The position numbers and the translations under genes are program-made. A stretch of DNA of 14,486 bases from Candidatus Latescibacterota bacterium (GTDB lineage Bacteria > JAAXHH01 > JABIQT01), in NCBI GenBank assembly GCA_018667995.1, contig JABIQT010000476.1, forward strand, positions 1 through 14,486, given 5' to 3'. Positions 1-8,818 of the stretch are shown here, piece by piece; positions within the stretch are counted from its first letter, which is position 1; the number at the start of each line of letters is the position of its first letter. Under the pieces are notes generated by a model. It was not told the DNA's origin. It saw only the letters and a program-made list of their open reading frames with translations, and did not search any database.

Positions 1-1
1 G

Positions 2-3000
2 CTTCCGTCCTATCCCTGGCATAGGGAGTCATATTTCTTCGAGTCCGAGGCCTCAAGAGCGGATAGACTCGGAGGACAGGATCATCCTATGCTAGGCAAC
101 CGGCTGCGCACTGCCGGACAAGTCTGGGAGTCAGAGGTAAACGATCCGTATTTCCCGTATCTGAAAGACCATTGCATAGATGGAGCGACCGTGTTTCCCG
201 GATCGGCCTATGTAGAGATCGGACTCGCGCTAGACCGGGCGTTAATGGGGGATCGAAACACTATCCTTGAAGAAGTAACATTTCATCGAGCGTTGATCCT
301 TGATGCGGAAAATAACTATGTACTTCAGATTGAAGTGGATGAGCATGACCATTCTTTCTCGATTTCTGGCACTCCCGAAGGAGATCGGGCCAGCTGGACG
401 GTTCACGCCACCGGAAACATAGTTCAAGGCATGATAGGTGAAAAAACGGATGTGATAGACCTGGACGCGATTCGTGAGCGCTGCCTGGAACCTTTAGATA
501 CAGAGGTGCAGTATCGCGAATTGGAAAACAGGGGCCACGAGTACGGCCAGGAGTTCAGGCGTGCGAAGCAGATATGGAAGGGCGAGAACGAAGCATTTGT
601 TGAAATAGACAATACGGGCTTTGAGGATGTGTACAGGCTCCATCCTGCATTATTGGATACGGCATTTCAGGCACTTATTGCACCTCTGGATAAGCGTAAG
701 ATGCTCGATGTCTATCTCCCGGTGAGTATCGAAAGGGTACAATTCTACGGATCTCCAAAGACCTCTGTTTGGACCCATGCCGTAGTTACTTCTCACACAG
801 CCGATTTTGTTACAGGTGACATTGTCCTTTGCGATGAAAACGGAACAGTGAGCGCGCTCATCAAAGGTCTTAGCTATCAGGCGCTTCCCTCCGCTCGGAA
901 TATGTTCACGGAACGTATTGAGCAGTCTCTGTATGGCTTCACGTGGGAGGCGACGGACCTGGCCTCTCTCATCGGCGAGGCGGATGATGACGGAGCTGGA
1001 ATCGAACGAGTGACACCTGGGGCTTGGCTTATCGTGGGTGGAGATGCCTCCGCAAGCGATATAGTCTCTCGTGCTTTGACTGCGGGTGGTGCGACCAGTA
1101 TCCGGGTATCAAGAGGCGAACGCTTTGCTGAGGTGGCCCCGGATCATTACCATGTTGGCTTGGACAACACAGCGGACTTCGGCAGAATTGCCGAGATGAT
1201 AGGACCTGACAACCTTCGAGGATGTGTGTATCTCGGTGCATTGGAGAGTGAATCCTCGCAGTGGCACGACTCGGTCCAGTGCTGTATAGAACTGAAAGAT
1301 ATAGTTGTAAGCCTGGCCGCCGGAGGTGTCAGCCTTAGTTTGGCTATTGTCACAAGGTCGGCCTTGTGTGTCGACCAGGAACAGAACACCAACGTTATGT
1401 CGTCGGTTTTGTGGGGCCTCGGACGGGTTATTATGACAGAACATCCGGAGTTACGCTGCTGTCTGGTTGATATCGACGGACAGGCACCCAACGAAGATGA
1501 GTGGATGGCGGTACTCGTGGGTAATCATGGTGAAGAGGAAATAGTCTTCCGCAGAGGCCTTCCATTTGTTCACCGATTTTCCCGAATTCGATTCGATCAA
1601 CAGGTTGAAGAGGAGAGGCCTTCCAGCAACGGAAGTGTGCCTGATGTTCCGGTAGTTTCACTGGATCAAGCTGCGCAAGCCACAACCAACGGAAAAGCGT
1701 CCGGAAACGGGCATGCAACACCGCCGGCGGTGACGCCTGTTGAGCTAGAGATTGGTCAGGCTGGCGTCATAGATAGTTTGGAGTTCCGTGAGGTGAGGCG
1801 CCAACCACCTGGATCTGGAGAAGTCGAGATTCGTGTCCACGCGGTGGCACTAAATTTCAAGGACGTGATGAAAGTGATGGGCCTGATTTCGGAGACCATT
1901 CTGAAGGGGACTTTCTTCGGTGATACTCTGGGTATGGAATGTTCAGGCACAGTTTGTAGTGTTGGCCCTGATGTGGACAACTTTAGGATCGGAGACGAAG
2001 TGGTTGTAGCTGCTGGCGTCGGATGCTTCCGCTCCTTCGTAACATTGTCGGTGAATGACGCTTTCATTGTCAAGAAGCCCGCTAATATGACCATGGATGA
2101 GGCGCCGATCATCGTGCCCTATCTTACTGCTTTCTATAGTCTGAATAATGTGGCCAGGCTGCAGAGCGGGGAGCGTGTTCTCATTCACGCTGGTACAGGG
2201 GGCGTGGGGCTTGCTGCCGTGCACTACGCCCAGTCTGTGGGGGCCGAAATATTCGCGACCGCGGGTTCACCCAGCAAGCGAGATTATCTGAAGTCCATGG
2301 GTGTCCCTCACGTGATGGATTCAAGATCTCTGGATTTTGCCGATGAGATTCTGGCCGTAACGGATGGGCAAGGGGTGGATGTTGTTCTCAATTCGCTCTT
2401 TGGCGAAGCCCTGGTGAAAAGCTTCGAGGTGTTGGCGCCATATGGCAGGTTCATAGAGATCGGAAAGCGTGATATTGACGACAATAACGGCCTCCCAATG
2501 CGAGCCTTTAACAGGAATCTAACGTTTGCAGCTGTCGATCTGGATCGTATTGTCATAGAGAGACGGGACTTGGCCGTAGGCCTCCTCGAGTCGGTATACG
2601 ACAATTGGGTGAGCGGAGAGTTTAAACCTCTGCCGACCACCACTTTTCCTGCCAACGAGGTCGCGGATGCCTTCCGTTATATGGGCCAGGCCAAACACAT
2701 TGGCAAAGTAATCGTATCGATGGACGAGCCGGTCGTCGCCGCGGCTCCTCTTGAAGAGTCGGGGATCAATATTAAATCCGACGGCACGTATCTGGTGACC
2801 GGTGGCCTGGGTGGCTTTGGACTATCGACAGCACAGTGGCTAATTGATCAGGGCGCCCGCCACCTTGTGCTGGCGGGTAGAACCGGCGCTGGAACTGAGG
2901 ATGCACGATCCGCAGTCGCAACCATGCAATCGGCCGGAAACGATGTACACGTCTCAAAGCTGGATGTAGCCGATACTGAACAAGTTTCCGAGATTGTCGC

Positions 3001-3940
3001 TGAGATATCCCGAACTATGCCCCCCTTGAGGGGCGTAATTCATGGAGCTGGTGTGCTCTCGGATGGCACCTTGACCACGCTAAACGCGGATGACTTTGAA
3101 CGCGTGATGGCTCCCAAGGTGGCTGGTGCTTGGAATCTCCATCAAGCGACAAAACATTTGGATCTGGATTATTTCATCCTGTATTCATCGGTGTCTGCAC
3201 TCATCGGTAATGCGGGGCAAGGAAATTATGCTGCCGCCAATGCATTTCTGGACGGCTTGGCCCATTATCGTAGGAGCATGGATCTTCCCGCAATCAGTGT
3301 CAACTGGGGTGCGTTAAAGGAAGTAGGAATGGCCGCCAGGGATCCCGCTGTCCTGGAGTTTTTAGAGCGCATCGGGGTTCGTGGATTCACACCTGCACAA
3401 GCTCTGGAAGGGCTGAATCGTGTACTCGCGCGAAATCCCGTTCAGATCGGAATCGTTGACCTGGATTGGGCGCGAATGGCGGAGGTTCAATCCTCGCTCA
3501 GTAAGTCACCCCGTTTCAGACATTTGATCTCAGCTGCGCACAGTGGATTTGCGGATGATCGTGTTACTCAGTTGTTAGCCACGCTGAGCCGGCTTGAAGA
3601 ACCCGACAGGATGCTGATCTTGCAGAACCTCGTTGCAAAACAGGTCGCCCGAGTGTTACGATTGCCGGTCGCTAAAGTCGACTTGCATCAGTCGCTCATG
3701 GACATGGGCATGGACTCACTGACAGGATTTGAACTCTTGACCGTTATCCGAACGGTGCTAGGTGTGGAGATATCTCCGATGGAGCTAATGCGGGGTGTCT
3801 CGGTGATTCAACTTTCAAGGAGCTTGCATGACAAGCTCGTGCTCGTGGAGCCCGAAAACGACTCTGACGGCGACCCACAAACGCCCGATGATGTGGAAGC
3901 ACTGCTGACAAGTATGATGCCAGCCAGTGTAAACGGGTAA
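2..3940 (+). CDS. Highly reducing type I polyketide synthase, C-terminal part (DH-psiKR-ER-KR-ACP), 5' end off window
   Basis: Chain-extending PKS; about 1312 codons are visible and the reading frame is open from base 2. The first in-frame ATG (89) is not the start: the 29 codons before it read LPSYPWHRESYFF, the usual post-AT linker, followed by HPMLGNRL at the DH entry. KS and AT should therefore lie upstream. Domains: DH (about 80-890) with HxxxGxxxxP (His at 170-172) and DxxxQ (Asp at 656-658), so probably active; a structural KR half (about 1020-1600); a flexible Asn/Ser/Ala/Gly-rich linker (about 1600-1740); ER (about 1745-2735) with NADPH motif HAGTGGVG (2186-2209); KR (about 2780-3480) with TGGLGGFG (2798-2821) and catalytic Ser 3188, Tyr 3227 and Asn 3239; ACP (about 3610-3840) with GMDSL and the phosphopantetheine Ser at 3716-3718. 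A complete reducing set suggests saturated chain extension, possibly iterative as in MAS-like or fungal reducing PKSs (inference). There is no methyltransferase, thioesterase or reductase domain after the ACP, so release must come from another protein; the next gene is the obvious candidate. Confidence 0.95.
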   Translation, partial: LPSYPWHRESYFFESEASRADRLGGQDHPMLGNRLRTAGQVWESEVNDPYFPYLKDHCIDGATVFPGSAYVEIGLALDRALMGDRNTILEEVTFHRALILDAENNYVLQIEVDEHDHSFSISGTPEGDRASWTVHATGNIVQGMIGEKTDVIDLDAIRERCLEPLDTEVQYRELENRGHEYGQEFRRAKQIWKGENEAFVEIDNTGFEDVYRLHPALLDTAFQALIAPLDKRKMLDVYLPVSIERVQFYGSPKTSVWTHAVVTSHTADFVTGDIVLCDENGTVSALIKGLSYQALPSARNMFTERIEQSLYGFTWEATDLASLIGEADDDGAGIERVTPGAWLIVGGDASASDIVSRALTAGGATSIRVSRGERFAEVAPDHYHVGLDNTADFGRIAEMIGPDNLRGCVYLGALESESSQWHDSVQCCIELKDIVVSLAAGGVSLSLAIVTRSALCVDQEQNTNVMSSVLWGLGRVIMTEHPELRCCLVDIDGQAPNEDEWMAVLVGNHGEEEIVFRRGLPFVHRFSRIRFDQQVEEERPSSNGSVPDVPVVSLDQAAQATTNGKASGNGHATPPAVTPVELEIGQAGVIDSLEFREVRRQPPGSGEVEIRVHAVALNFKDVMKVMGLISETILKGTFFGDTLGMECSGTVCSVGPDVDNFRIGDEVVVAAGVGCFRSFVTLSVNDAFIVKKPANMTMDEAPIIVPYLTAFYSLNNVARLQSGERVLIHAGTGGVGLAAVHYAQSVGAEIFATAGSPSKRDYLKSMGVPHVMDSRSLDFADEILAVTDGQGVDVVLNSLFGEALVKSFEVLAPYGRFIEIGKRDIDDNNGLPMRAFNRNLTFAAVDLDRIVIERRDLAVGLLESVYDNWVSGEFKPLPTTTFPANEVADAFRYMGQAKHIGKVIVSMDEPVVAAAPLEESGINIKSDGTYLVTGGLGGFGLSTAQWLIDQGARHLVLAGRTGAGTEDARSAVATMQSAGNDVHVSKLDVADTEQVSEIVAEISRTMPPLRGVIHGAGVLSDGTLTTLNADDFERVMAPKVAGAWNLHQATKHLDLDYFILYSSVSALIGNAGQGNYAAANAFLDGLAHYRRSMDLPAISVNWGALKEVGMAARDPAVLEFLERIGVRGFTPAQALEGLNRVLARNPVQIGIVDLDWARMAEVQSSLSKSPRFRHLISAAHSGFADDRVTQLLATLSRLEEPDRMLILQNLVAKQVARVLRLPVAKVDLHQSLMDMGMDSLTGFELLTVIRTVLGVEISPMELMRGVSVIQLSRSLHDKLVLVEPENDSDGDPQTPDDVEALLTSMMPASVNG

Positions 3941-3945
3941 TCACA

Positions 3946-5265
3946 GTGGCCAATCTCGTAGGACCTCAATCGGACAGTGACAAGCGCAAATCTGTAAAAG
4001 CGGCTCTGGCAAAAAAACTTGGCTTCTCCAAGAAGTCGGATACAGATCCGAATGTTCCTCCCAGGTACTATCGCTTCGACGAATACCCCGAATACAAAGC
4101 CATCAAGCAGAAACAACAGATTGCGGATAAACTTCATATACGGAATCCGTTCTTCAATGTTCATGAACAGGTTGCTAATGAAGATACTGTAATTGAAGGT
4201 AGACATCTGGTGAATTATGCCGGGTACAACTACCTGGGCATGTCTGGTGATCCCACCGTGAACAAGGCGGCTATGGACGCCATTGAGAGATATGGAACTT
4301 CGGTGTCCGCTAGCAGAATCATGGCTGGCGAAAAACCACTTCATCGTGAATTGGAGGCGGCTCTCGCGGATCTTTGCGGGGTTGACGACTGCCACGTATT
4401 CGTTGGCGGGTTTGGTACTAACGTGACTACGATCGGCCACTTGTTCGGACCGAAGGATCTGATTATTCACGATGCGCTCATCCATAATAGTATTCTCCAA
4501 GGCTGCATATTGTCAGGTGCCCGGCGTATCATGCTGCCACACAATGACTACAATGCAATGGAGAAGATCCTCGGGAAAGAGCGTATGGATTATGAGCGGG
4601 TTCTGATTGTCACCGAAGGTGTCTACGGAATGGATGGTGACATTCCCGATCTGGCTCGTCTCATAGAGATCAAACGACGATTCAAGACCTTTCTGATGGT
4701 TGATGAAGCACACTCTATGGGAGTGATTGGCGTGCAAGGAAAGGGCATTGGGCAACACTTTGGAATCGATCCCAAAGAGGTAGATATCTGGATGGGCACG
4801 TTGAGTAAATCCTTTGCGAGCTGCGGTGGATATATCGCTGGGGAGCGTGCATTGATAGAATACCTGAAATACACGGTGCCCGGTTCAGTCTACAGTGTCG
4901 GGATCTCTCCGCCCAACGCGGCGGCGGCGCTTGCTGCCATAGAATTGATGCTTGCTGAACCCGAACGGCTTGAGCGTCTCCGGAAACGCTCTGGGCTGTT
5001 TCTGGATCTCGCAAAGGCCGAAGGTCTGAATACCGGCCTCAGCGGAAATACCCCAATAGTTCCGGTGATTATAGGTAGCTCCCTTCAAACCGTGAGGCTG
5101 GCCGAAGCACTATTTGACCGTGGTATTAATGTGCAGGCCATACTTCACCCTGGTGTTGAGGAGAAGGCGACTCGGTTACGCTTCTTCCTCTCCTGCAGAC
5201 ATACAGAAGAACAGATTCGGGCGACCGTGAGTACTGTCGCGGAACTGTATCGAAGTCCTTCCTGA
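3946..5265 (+). CDS. PLP-dependent alpha-oxoamine synthase (AONS/serine palmitoyltransferase family), PKS-associated
   Basis: Fold-type I PLP enzyme of 439 residues that condenses an acyl thioester with an amino acid, losing CO2, to give an alpha-amino ketone. Seen: the NYAGYNYLG region, GTSVSASR, a His in HDALIHNS (His180) at the position that stacks on PLP, the PLP-binding DEAHSMG (Asp253, His256), and the Schiff-base lysine in TLSKSF (Lys288). Family members such as BioF, Kbl, HemA and SPT are about 390-420 residues; here an extra N-terminal stretch of about 70 residues, with a Lys/Asp-rich start and then a PEY...RNPFF segment, precedes the core. It might serve as a linker or docking region to the PKS. 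The start is GTG, 5 nt after the PKS stop, with only a weak ribosome-binding site, so translational coupling is likely. The immediate PKS context and the lack of a thioesterase argue that the substrate is the ACP-bound polyketide rather than pimeloyl-CoA. The amino acid used (Ser, Ala or Gly) cannot be told from sequence. BioF is the main alternative, but no biotin genes are nearby. Confidence 0.9.
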   Translation: MANLVGPQSDSDKRKSVKAALAKKLGFSKKSDTDPNVPPRYYRFDEYPEYKAIKQKQQIADKLHIRNPFFNVHEQVANEDTVIEGRHLVNYAGYNYLGMSGDPTVNKAAMDAIERYGTSVSASRIMAGEKPLHRELEAALADLCGVDDCHVFVGGFGTNVTTIGHLFGPKDLIIHDALIHNSILQGCILSGARRIMLPHNDYNAMEKILGKERMDYERVLIVTEGVYGMDGDIPDLARLIEIKRRFKTFLMVDEAHSMGVIGVQGKGIGQHFGIDPKEVDIWMGTLSKSFASCGGYIAGERALIEYLKYTVPGSVYSVGISPPNAAAALAAIELMLAEPERLERLRKRSGLFLDLAKAEGLNTGLSGNTPIVPVIIGSSLQTVRLAEALFDRGINVQAILHPGVEEKATRLRFFLSCRHTEEQIRATVSTVAELYRSPS

Positions 5266-5307
5266 TAATTTCAATGATACGAATATGACGATGGCGGGTC
5301 AGCTGTT

Positions 5308-6481
5308 TTGAAAGTTCTTATTTTGACGTCGAGTTCTGGCGGTGGACACGACATGCGGGCCAATGCTTTCAAGGCTTGGACCACCTCTGAGGCCGGACGG
5401 AAAATCGACCTCGAAGTGAAGGTCCATCAAGCGCTGGAGGATACAACGCCTGTATTTCGATTTGGCGTCGCCATTTACAATCATATCCAGCGCACGCTGC
5501 CATATTTGCAGTATATTTACTACCAAGCTCTTGAGTGGCTCGGCGTTACCTCAAAGGCATGGAAGATCCCCGGTGGCAGGCGTTTTCAAGATCTCGTGCA
5601 TGAGTTCCAACCGGATGTTGTACTTAGTACCCACGATCATTTGAACCATGGCTTCTTTGATCTCGCTAGGGCCGCCTGTCCAGATACCCCACCTTCGTGC
5701 ATCACCTATTGCGGGGAACTGGAAGGTAGTTACGGGTTTAGTCGTTGGTGGGTGAACCCCGCCGCCGATCTATTCATTGGCGCGGTGGAGGAGACCTGTC
5801 GGGCAGCTGAACGACATGGAATGGATCCCCGGAGAATCTGGCGTGGGGGCTTTCTATTGTACCCGCCCTTCTACGCTGAAAGACTCTCACCCGATGAACG
5901 CTCCGAGGTGATCCGGCGGGAATGGGATTTTGACCCCAATCAGTTTATCCTCCTCATCGGTACCGGCGCGAATGCTGCCAATAACCATATCAAACTTCTT
6001 CGAGCGATTGTGGTCGATCGTTTACAGGTTCAGGTACTTGTCCTGTGTGGAAAGAGTGCCACAACCAGGCAGAGAATTGAGCAGTTTTCCAGCGAACACC
6101 CTGATCTGCCGATCCGGGCCATCGGCTATACTACTGAAATGGCAAAATTGATGCAGTGCTCGAATGCTGTTGTTGCCAGACCCGGGACTGGAACGACCAG
6201 CGAAGCGATTCAATCCGGATGCCCGATCCTGTTTAATGGTATTGGTGGGATAATGCCGCAGGAGGTAATTACGGTAAAATACTGCCAGAAACACAGTGTG
6301 GGTAACGTCTTCAGGAACCCGAAAGGTTTTGCTCAGCAGCTAAAGTCACTGATAGAGGTACCGATATCGGCCGACGGCATGGACCAGGCCCAGATTCAGA
6401 TTCGTCCCGACAGGTCGCCCACTGATATACTGGCTAAGGTCGCATCGCTGAAACCCGGTCGGGATATCCTCCATAGTACTT
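5308..6481 (+). CDS. MGDG-synthase-like glycosyltransferase (GT28 superfamily)
   Basis: Predicted GT-B enzyme of 391 residues that transfers a sugar from a nucleotide-sugar to a lipid acceptor at the cytosolic membrane face. The N-terminus has SSSGGGHDMRANAF (residues 8-21), matching the glycine/His loop of the MGDG synthase/MurG superfamily. The C-terminal half has ARPGTGTTSEAI (about residues 290-301) and GGIMPQE (313-319), the donor-binding region of GT28-type enzymes. No transmembrane helix is evident, fitting a peripheral enzyme. The start is TTG at 5308; an in-frame stop at 5275-5277 leaves no ATG, and MKVLILTSSS is the expected first strand. The coding sequence ends at residue codon 6480 with stop TGA at 6481-6483. 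It lies 42 nt after the oxoamine synthase. MGDG synthases use diacylglycerol; the gene order here suggests a PKS-derived amino lipid acceptor (inference). The sugar is unknown. Confidence 0.85.
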
Positions 6482-6486
6482 GAAAC

Positions 6487-6493
6487 GGATAGG
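6487..6493 (+). promoter_or_regulatory. Probable ribosome-binding site deciding the GT4 start
   Basis: GGATAGG lies 4 nt before the ATG at 6498. It favours that ATG over an in-frame TTG at 6480, which would overlap the previous stop codon and add only six residues. Match to a Shine-Dalgarno is imperfect. Confidence 0.4.
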
Positions 6494-6497
6494 CACA

Positions 6498-7748
6498 ATG
6501 TCTGGGCTAACCGTTCTTGACTGTAACAATTTCTGGAGTCCTACGGGTGGGGGTGTCAGGCGGTACCACCTTGAGAAACTTAAGTATTTCTGCGATAGGG
6601 CTGAGGTCAAGCACGTCTTCGTCATGCCGGACACCAGTACATATCAAGAAGTGCTTGGCCAGGGCGTGTGCATCGAGCATGTCCGATCGATCAAAGAGCC
6701 TGGCACGGACGGATACCGATATGTTCTCAACAGAAATGCTCTGCGTCGGGTTGTGAATCAGCATACTCCCGATATTATCGAAGTCGGATCGCCTTTGTTC
6801 CTTCCATGGCTGATCCGTAGCGTGATTCGTAGAACGAAGCCGCGGCCTGCATTGGTCGGATTCTGGCACGACGACTTTCCAAGAACGCATCTGGGACGGC
6901 CCGCGCGAAAATTTCCTCCCCGGATCAGAGAATCGGCTGAAGGATTAGGGTGGTGGTGGATGCGTCGAACGTTTGCTTCGTTCGACGCTATGTTCGTTGC
7001 AAGCAAGCGAGTCGGTACGAACATGCGCCGCCATGGTCTTCGCACGTGCTACTATACACCTCTTGGCGTCGATATCGATCGGTTTGACCGCGTCCGTAGA
7101 GATCCCGATATCGTAGGTACGGTCAATGCCGGGGCGGATGATCGCATCTCCATCTTCTTTCCTCATCGCCTCTCCGACGAAAAAGGGCTGAGCACAGTCA
7201 TACAGGCCTACCCTCTCTTGTGCGAGAAATTGCCCCATGCACCGGCTCTGGTATTTGCGGGGATCGGCCCCGGTCTCGGGCGGGTACAGGAAATGGCCAG
7301 GCGATATGAACATGTGCGTTATCTGGGGTATCTCGAATCGGCCGACGATCTTGCGCGGTGGTATGCGTCCTCTGATATTGCCGTAGCTCTCAGTGCCTTT
7401 GAGACATTCGGCCTGTCGGCGGCAGAGGCCATGGCCTCGGGACTGGCTCTTGTCGGATCGGATGAGGGGGGCGCGGCAGAATTGATCGAGGATTCTGGGT
7501 GCGGTATTACAGTACCATACGGGAATACGGAAGATTTCGTTTCGGCTGTAAGCACACTCGCCTCCGAGGGCCGGTTGAAAGAGCGTGGGCGCCTCGGGCG
7601 TAGCCACGTATCACGATTTACGTGGGAGGGTACGTTTCGGAACGAGCTTGCCTGCTACAGAGATGTGCTTCAATACTCGAATGCGGGGATGGATGTACCG
7701 GAAGGTCTGCACGATTTAACCTCGGATGAGAGGCGCATGGTCGTCTAA
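6498..7748 (+). CDS. GT4-family glycosyltransferase
   Basis: Retaining GT-B glycosyltransferase of 416 residues from the preferred ATG. The N-terminus MSGLTVLDCNNFWSPTGGGV carries the GGGVRRY glycine loop typical of GT4 enzymes of the PimB/mannosyltransferase type. The C-terminal Rossmann domain has DEKGLSTVI, then the EX7E motif ETFGLSAAE (Glu302 and Glu310, codons at 7401 and 7425), and GSDEGGAAELI for nucleotide-sugar binding. No membrane helix is evident. The stop TAA shares its last A with the ATG of the next gene, suggesting translational coupling. With the GT28-like enzyme just upstream, two successive sugar transfers to one lipid are plausible (inference); the donors cannot be read from sequence. 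An alternative 5' start at TTG 6480 is possible but less likely. Confidence 0.87.
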   Translation: MSGLTVLDCNNFWSPTGGGVRRYHLEKLKYFCDRAEVKHVFVMPDTSTYQEVLGQGVCIEHVRSIKEPGTDGYRYVLNRNALRRVVNQHTPDIIEVGSPLFLPWLIRSVIRRTKPRPALVGFWHDDFPRTHLGRPARKFPPRIRESAEGLGWWWMRRTFASFDAMFVASKRVGTNMRRHGLRTCYYTPLGVDIDRFDRVRRDPDIVGTVNAGADDRISIFFPHRLSDEKGLSTVIQAYPLLCEKLPHAPALVFAGIGPGLGRVQEMARRYEHVRYLGYLESADDLARWYASSDIAVALSAFETFGLSAAEAMASGLALVGSDEGGAAELIEDSGCGITVPYGNTEDFVSAVSTLASEGRLKERGRLGRSHVSRFTWEGTFRNELACYRDVLQYSNAGMDVPEGLHDLTSDERRMVV

Positions 7749-8818
7749 TGGAACGTATCTACCGACATAACATCTTTATTATCTCGTTGATCGTCAGCCT
7801 CGCCCTCAGCATTCTGATATTTGGATCAGATGTTGAGGCATCTCTGGTCCAACTGCGCTCTGCCTCCCTGGAGGTGCTGTTGCTAGCACCCCTTGCGTTG
7901 GGAATTGAAATCTGTCTACGGGGCATACGTTTGCAGGTGATGACCACAATTTGGCAGAAGCAGATCGGCTTCTGGCGAGCAATTCAGATCAACCTGGCCG
8001 GTGATTTCGCGAATGCAGTTACGCCCGCAAGCATAGGAGGGGGGCCTGTTCGCGGGTACCAGCTCGTTCGCTCCAAAATGACTATTGAAGAGGCGACTGC
8101 TACCATCATCGGGGAGCGCCTCACGGATCATTTGGCCTTGGTCGTCCTGTCTGTGGTGCTTCTCTTACTATCGTACGATAGTTTTGAAGGTGCCGGACGA
8201 TATCTCGTTTACATGGGCGGAGTATCTCTGATCGGATGTGCTGCTTGTTATGTTTATTTTCGGAGTAACTCCAAGTTCAGACAGGGAACCACGGGGCAGT
8301 ATCTTGCAGCGCTTTTCGGAAAAATGATAGGCACGGATTCGCTGCCCGGCAGGTATGCGCAGAGATTCATACAGTTCTGGGGGCGACTACGACACGATCT
8401 TCGACATATGGTCACTCTGGGTGGCAAACGCTTCCTGGTCTGCGGTGTCCTGGCCATTCTTAATCAGTCTGTTCGTACCTGTATTCCTGTGATTCTCGCA
8501 TATGCCCTCCACCTCGATGTACCCGTCACGGCCTGTGTTCTTTGGATACTGGCCAAGAGGTATGGGCTGGACTCGATGCCAATACCGGGTGCTAATGGCA
8601 TCACCGAGGCCGCTTTTCTATGGTTCTTTGGCAGATACACCGCGGCGTCGCTTCTTGGTCCATTCTTGATACTCTGGCGTTTCTTCTCCTACTATGTGTA
8701 CCTCATTCTCGGAGGGGCCGTGACAGTTTGGATGGTGGGGGATCGTGCCGCTGGATTGAAGTCCTATCTGACATCGATTGGAAACGATCAGAATCCGGTT
8801 GTAGAGGAGTCCGTATAG
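7748..8818 (+). CDS. Polytopic membrane protein, LPG-synthase-TM/UPF0104 (AglD/YbhN-like) family; possible lipid flippase
   Basis: Integral inner-membrane protein of 356 residues. Hydrophobic segments occur near residues 8-26, 38-58, 115-140, 153-172, 235-260 and 280-335. Family-typical signatures are NLAGDFANAVTPASIGGGP with VRGYQL (about residues 82-107), GERLTDH (about 120-126), and near the C-terminus PIPGANGITEAAF (about 277-289). This is the membrane half of MprF-type proteins without the aminoacyltransferase domain. Stand-alone members often sit beside glycosyltransferases and sugar-lipid genes. In MprF the domain flips lysyl-phosphatidylglycerol, so flipping of the glycolipid made by this operon is a reasonable inference, not shown. 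ATG overlaps the previous TAA by one base; the stop TAG abuts the next ATG. Confidence 0.85.
   Translation: MERIYRHNIFIISLIVSLALSILIFGSDVEASLVQLRSASLEVLLLAPLALGIEICLRGIRLQVMTTIWQKQIGFWRAIQINLAGDFANAVTPASIGGGPVRGYQLVRSKMTIEEATATIIGERLTDHLALVVLSVVLLLLSYDSFEGAGRYLVYMGGVSLIGCAACYVYFRSNSKFRQGTTGQYLAALFGKMIGTDSLPGRYAQRFIQFWGRLRHDLRHMVTLGGKRFLVCGVLAILNQSVRTCIPVILAYALHLDVPVTACVLWILAKRYGLDSMPIPGANGITEAAFLWFFGRYTAASLLGPFLILWRFFSYYVYLILGGAVTVWMVGDRAAGLKSYLTSIGNDQNPVVEESV
8803..8809 (+). promoter_or_regulatory. Ribosome-binding site for the Wzi-like gene
   Basis: AGAGGAG ends 9 nt before the ATG at 8819, inside the end of the upstream membrane-protein gene. It supports the chosen start, which abuts the upstream stop codon. 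Confidence 0.6.

Noticed and set aside
3808-4500. 230-codon minus-strand open frame opposite the PKS end and the oxoamine synthase
   Set aside because: It lies wholly opposite two well-supported genes, spans their junction, and its translation shows no recognisable domain.
3946-5265. 8-amino-7-oxononanoate synthase (bioF) for biotin synthesis
   Set aside because: No biotin genes are nearby, the N-terminus is extended, and the gene follows a PKS lacking a release domain, which better fits polyketide off-loading.
6480-6497. TTG start for the GT4 gene, overlapping the previous stop
   Set aside because: ATG at 6498 has a nearby ribosome-binding-like GGATAGG and places the glycine loop at the usual distance from the start.
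6945-7607. 220-codon minus-strand open frame opposite the GT4 gene
   Set aside because: The plus-strand frame has clear GT4 motifs; the opposite translation is basic, Arg/Pro/His-rich and without a domain.
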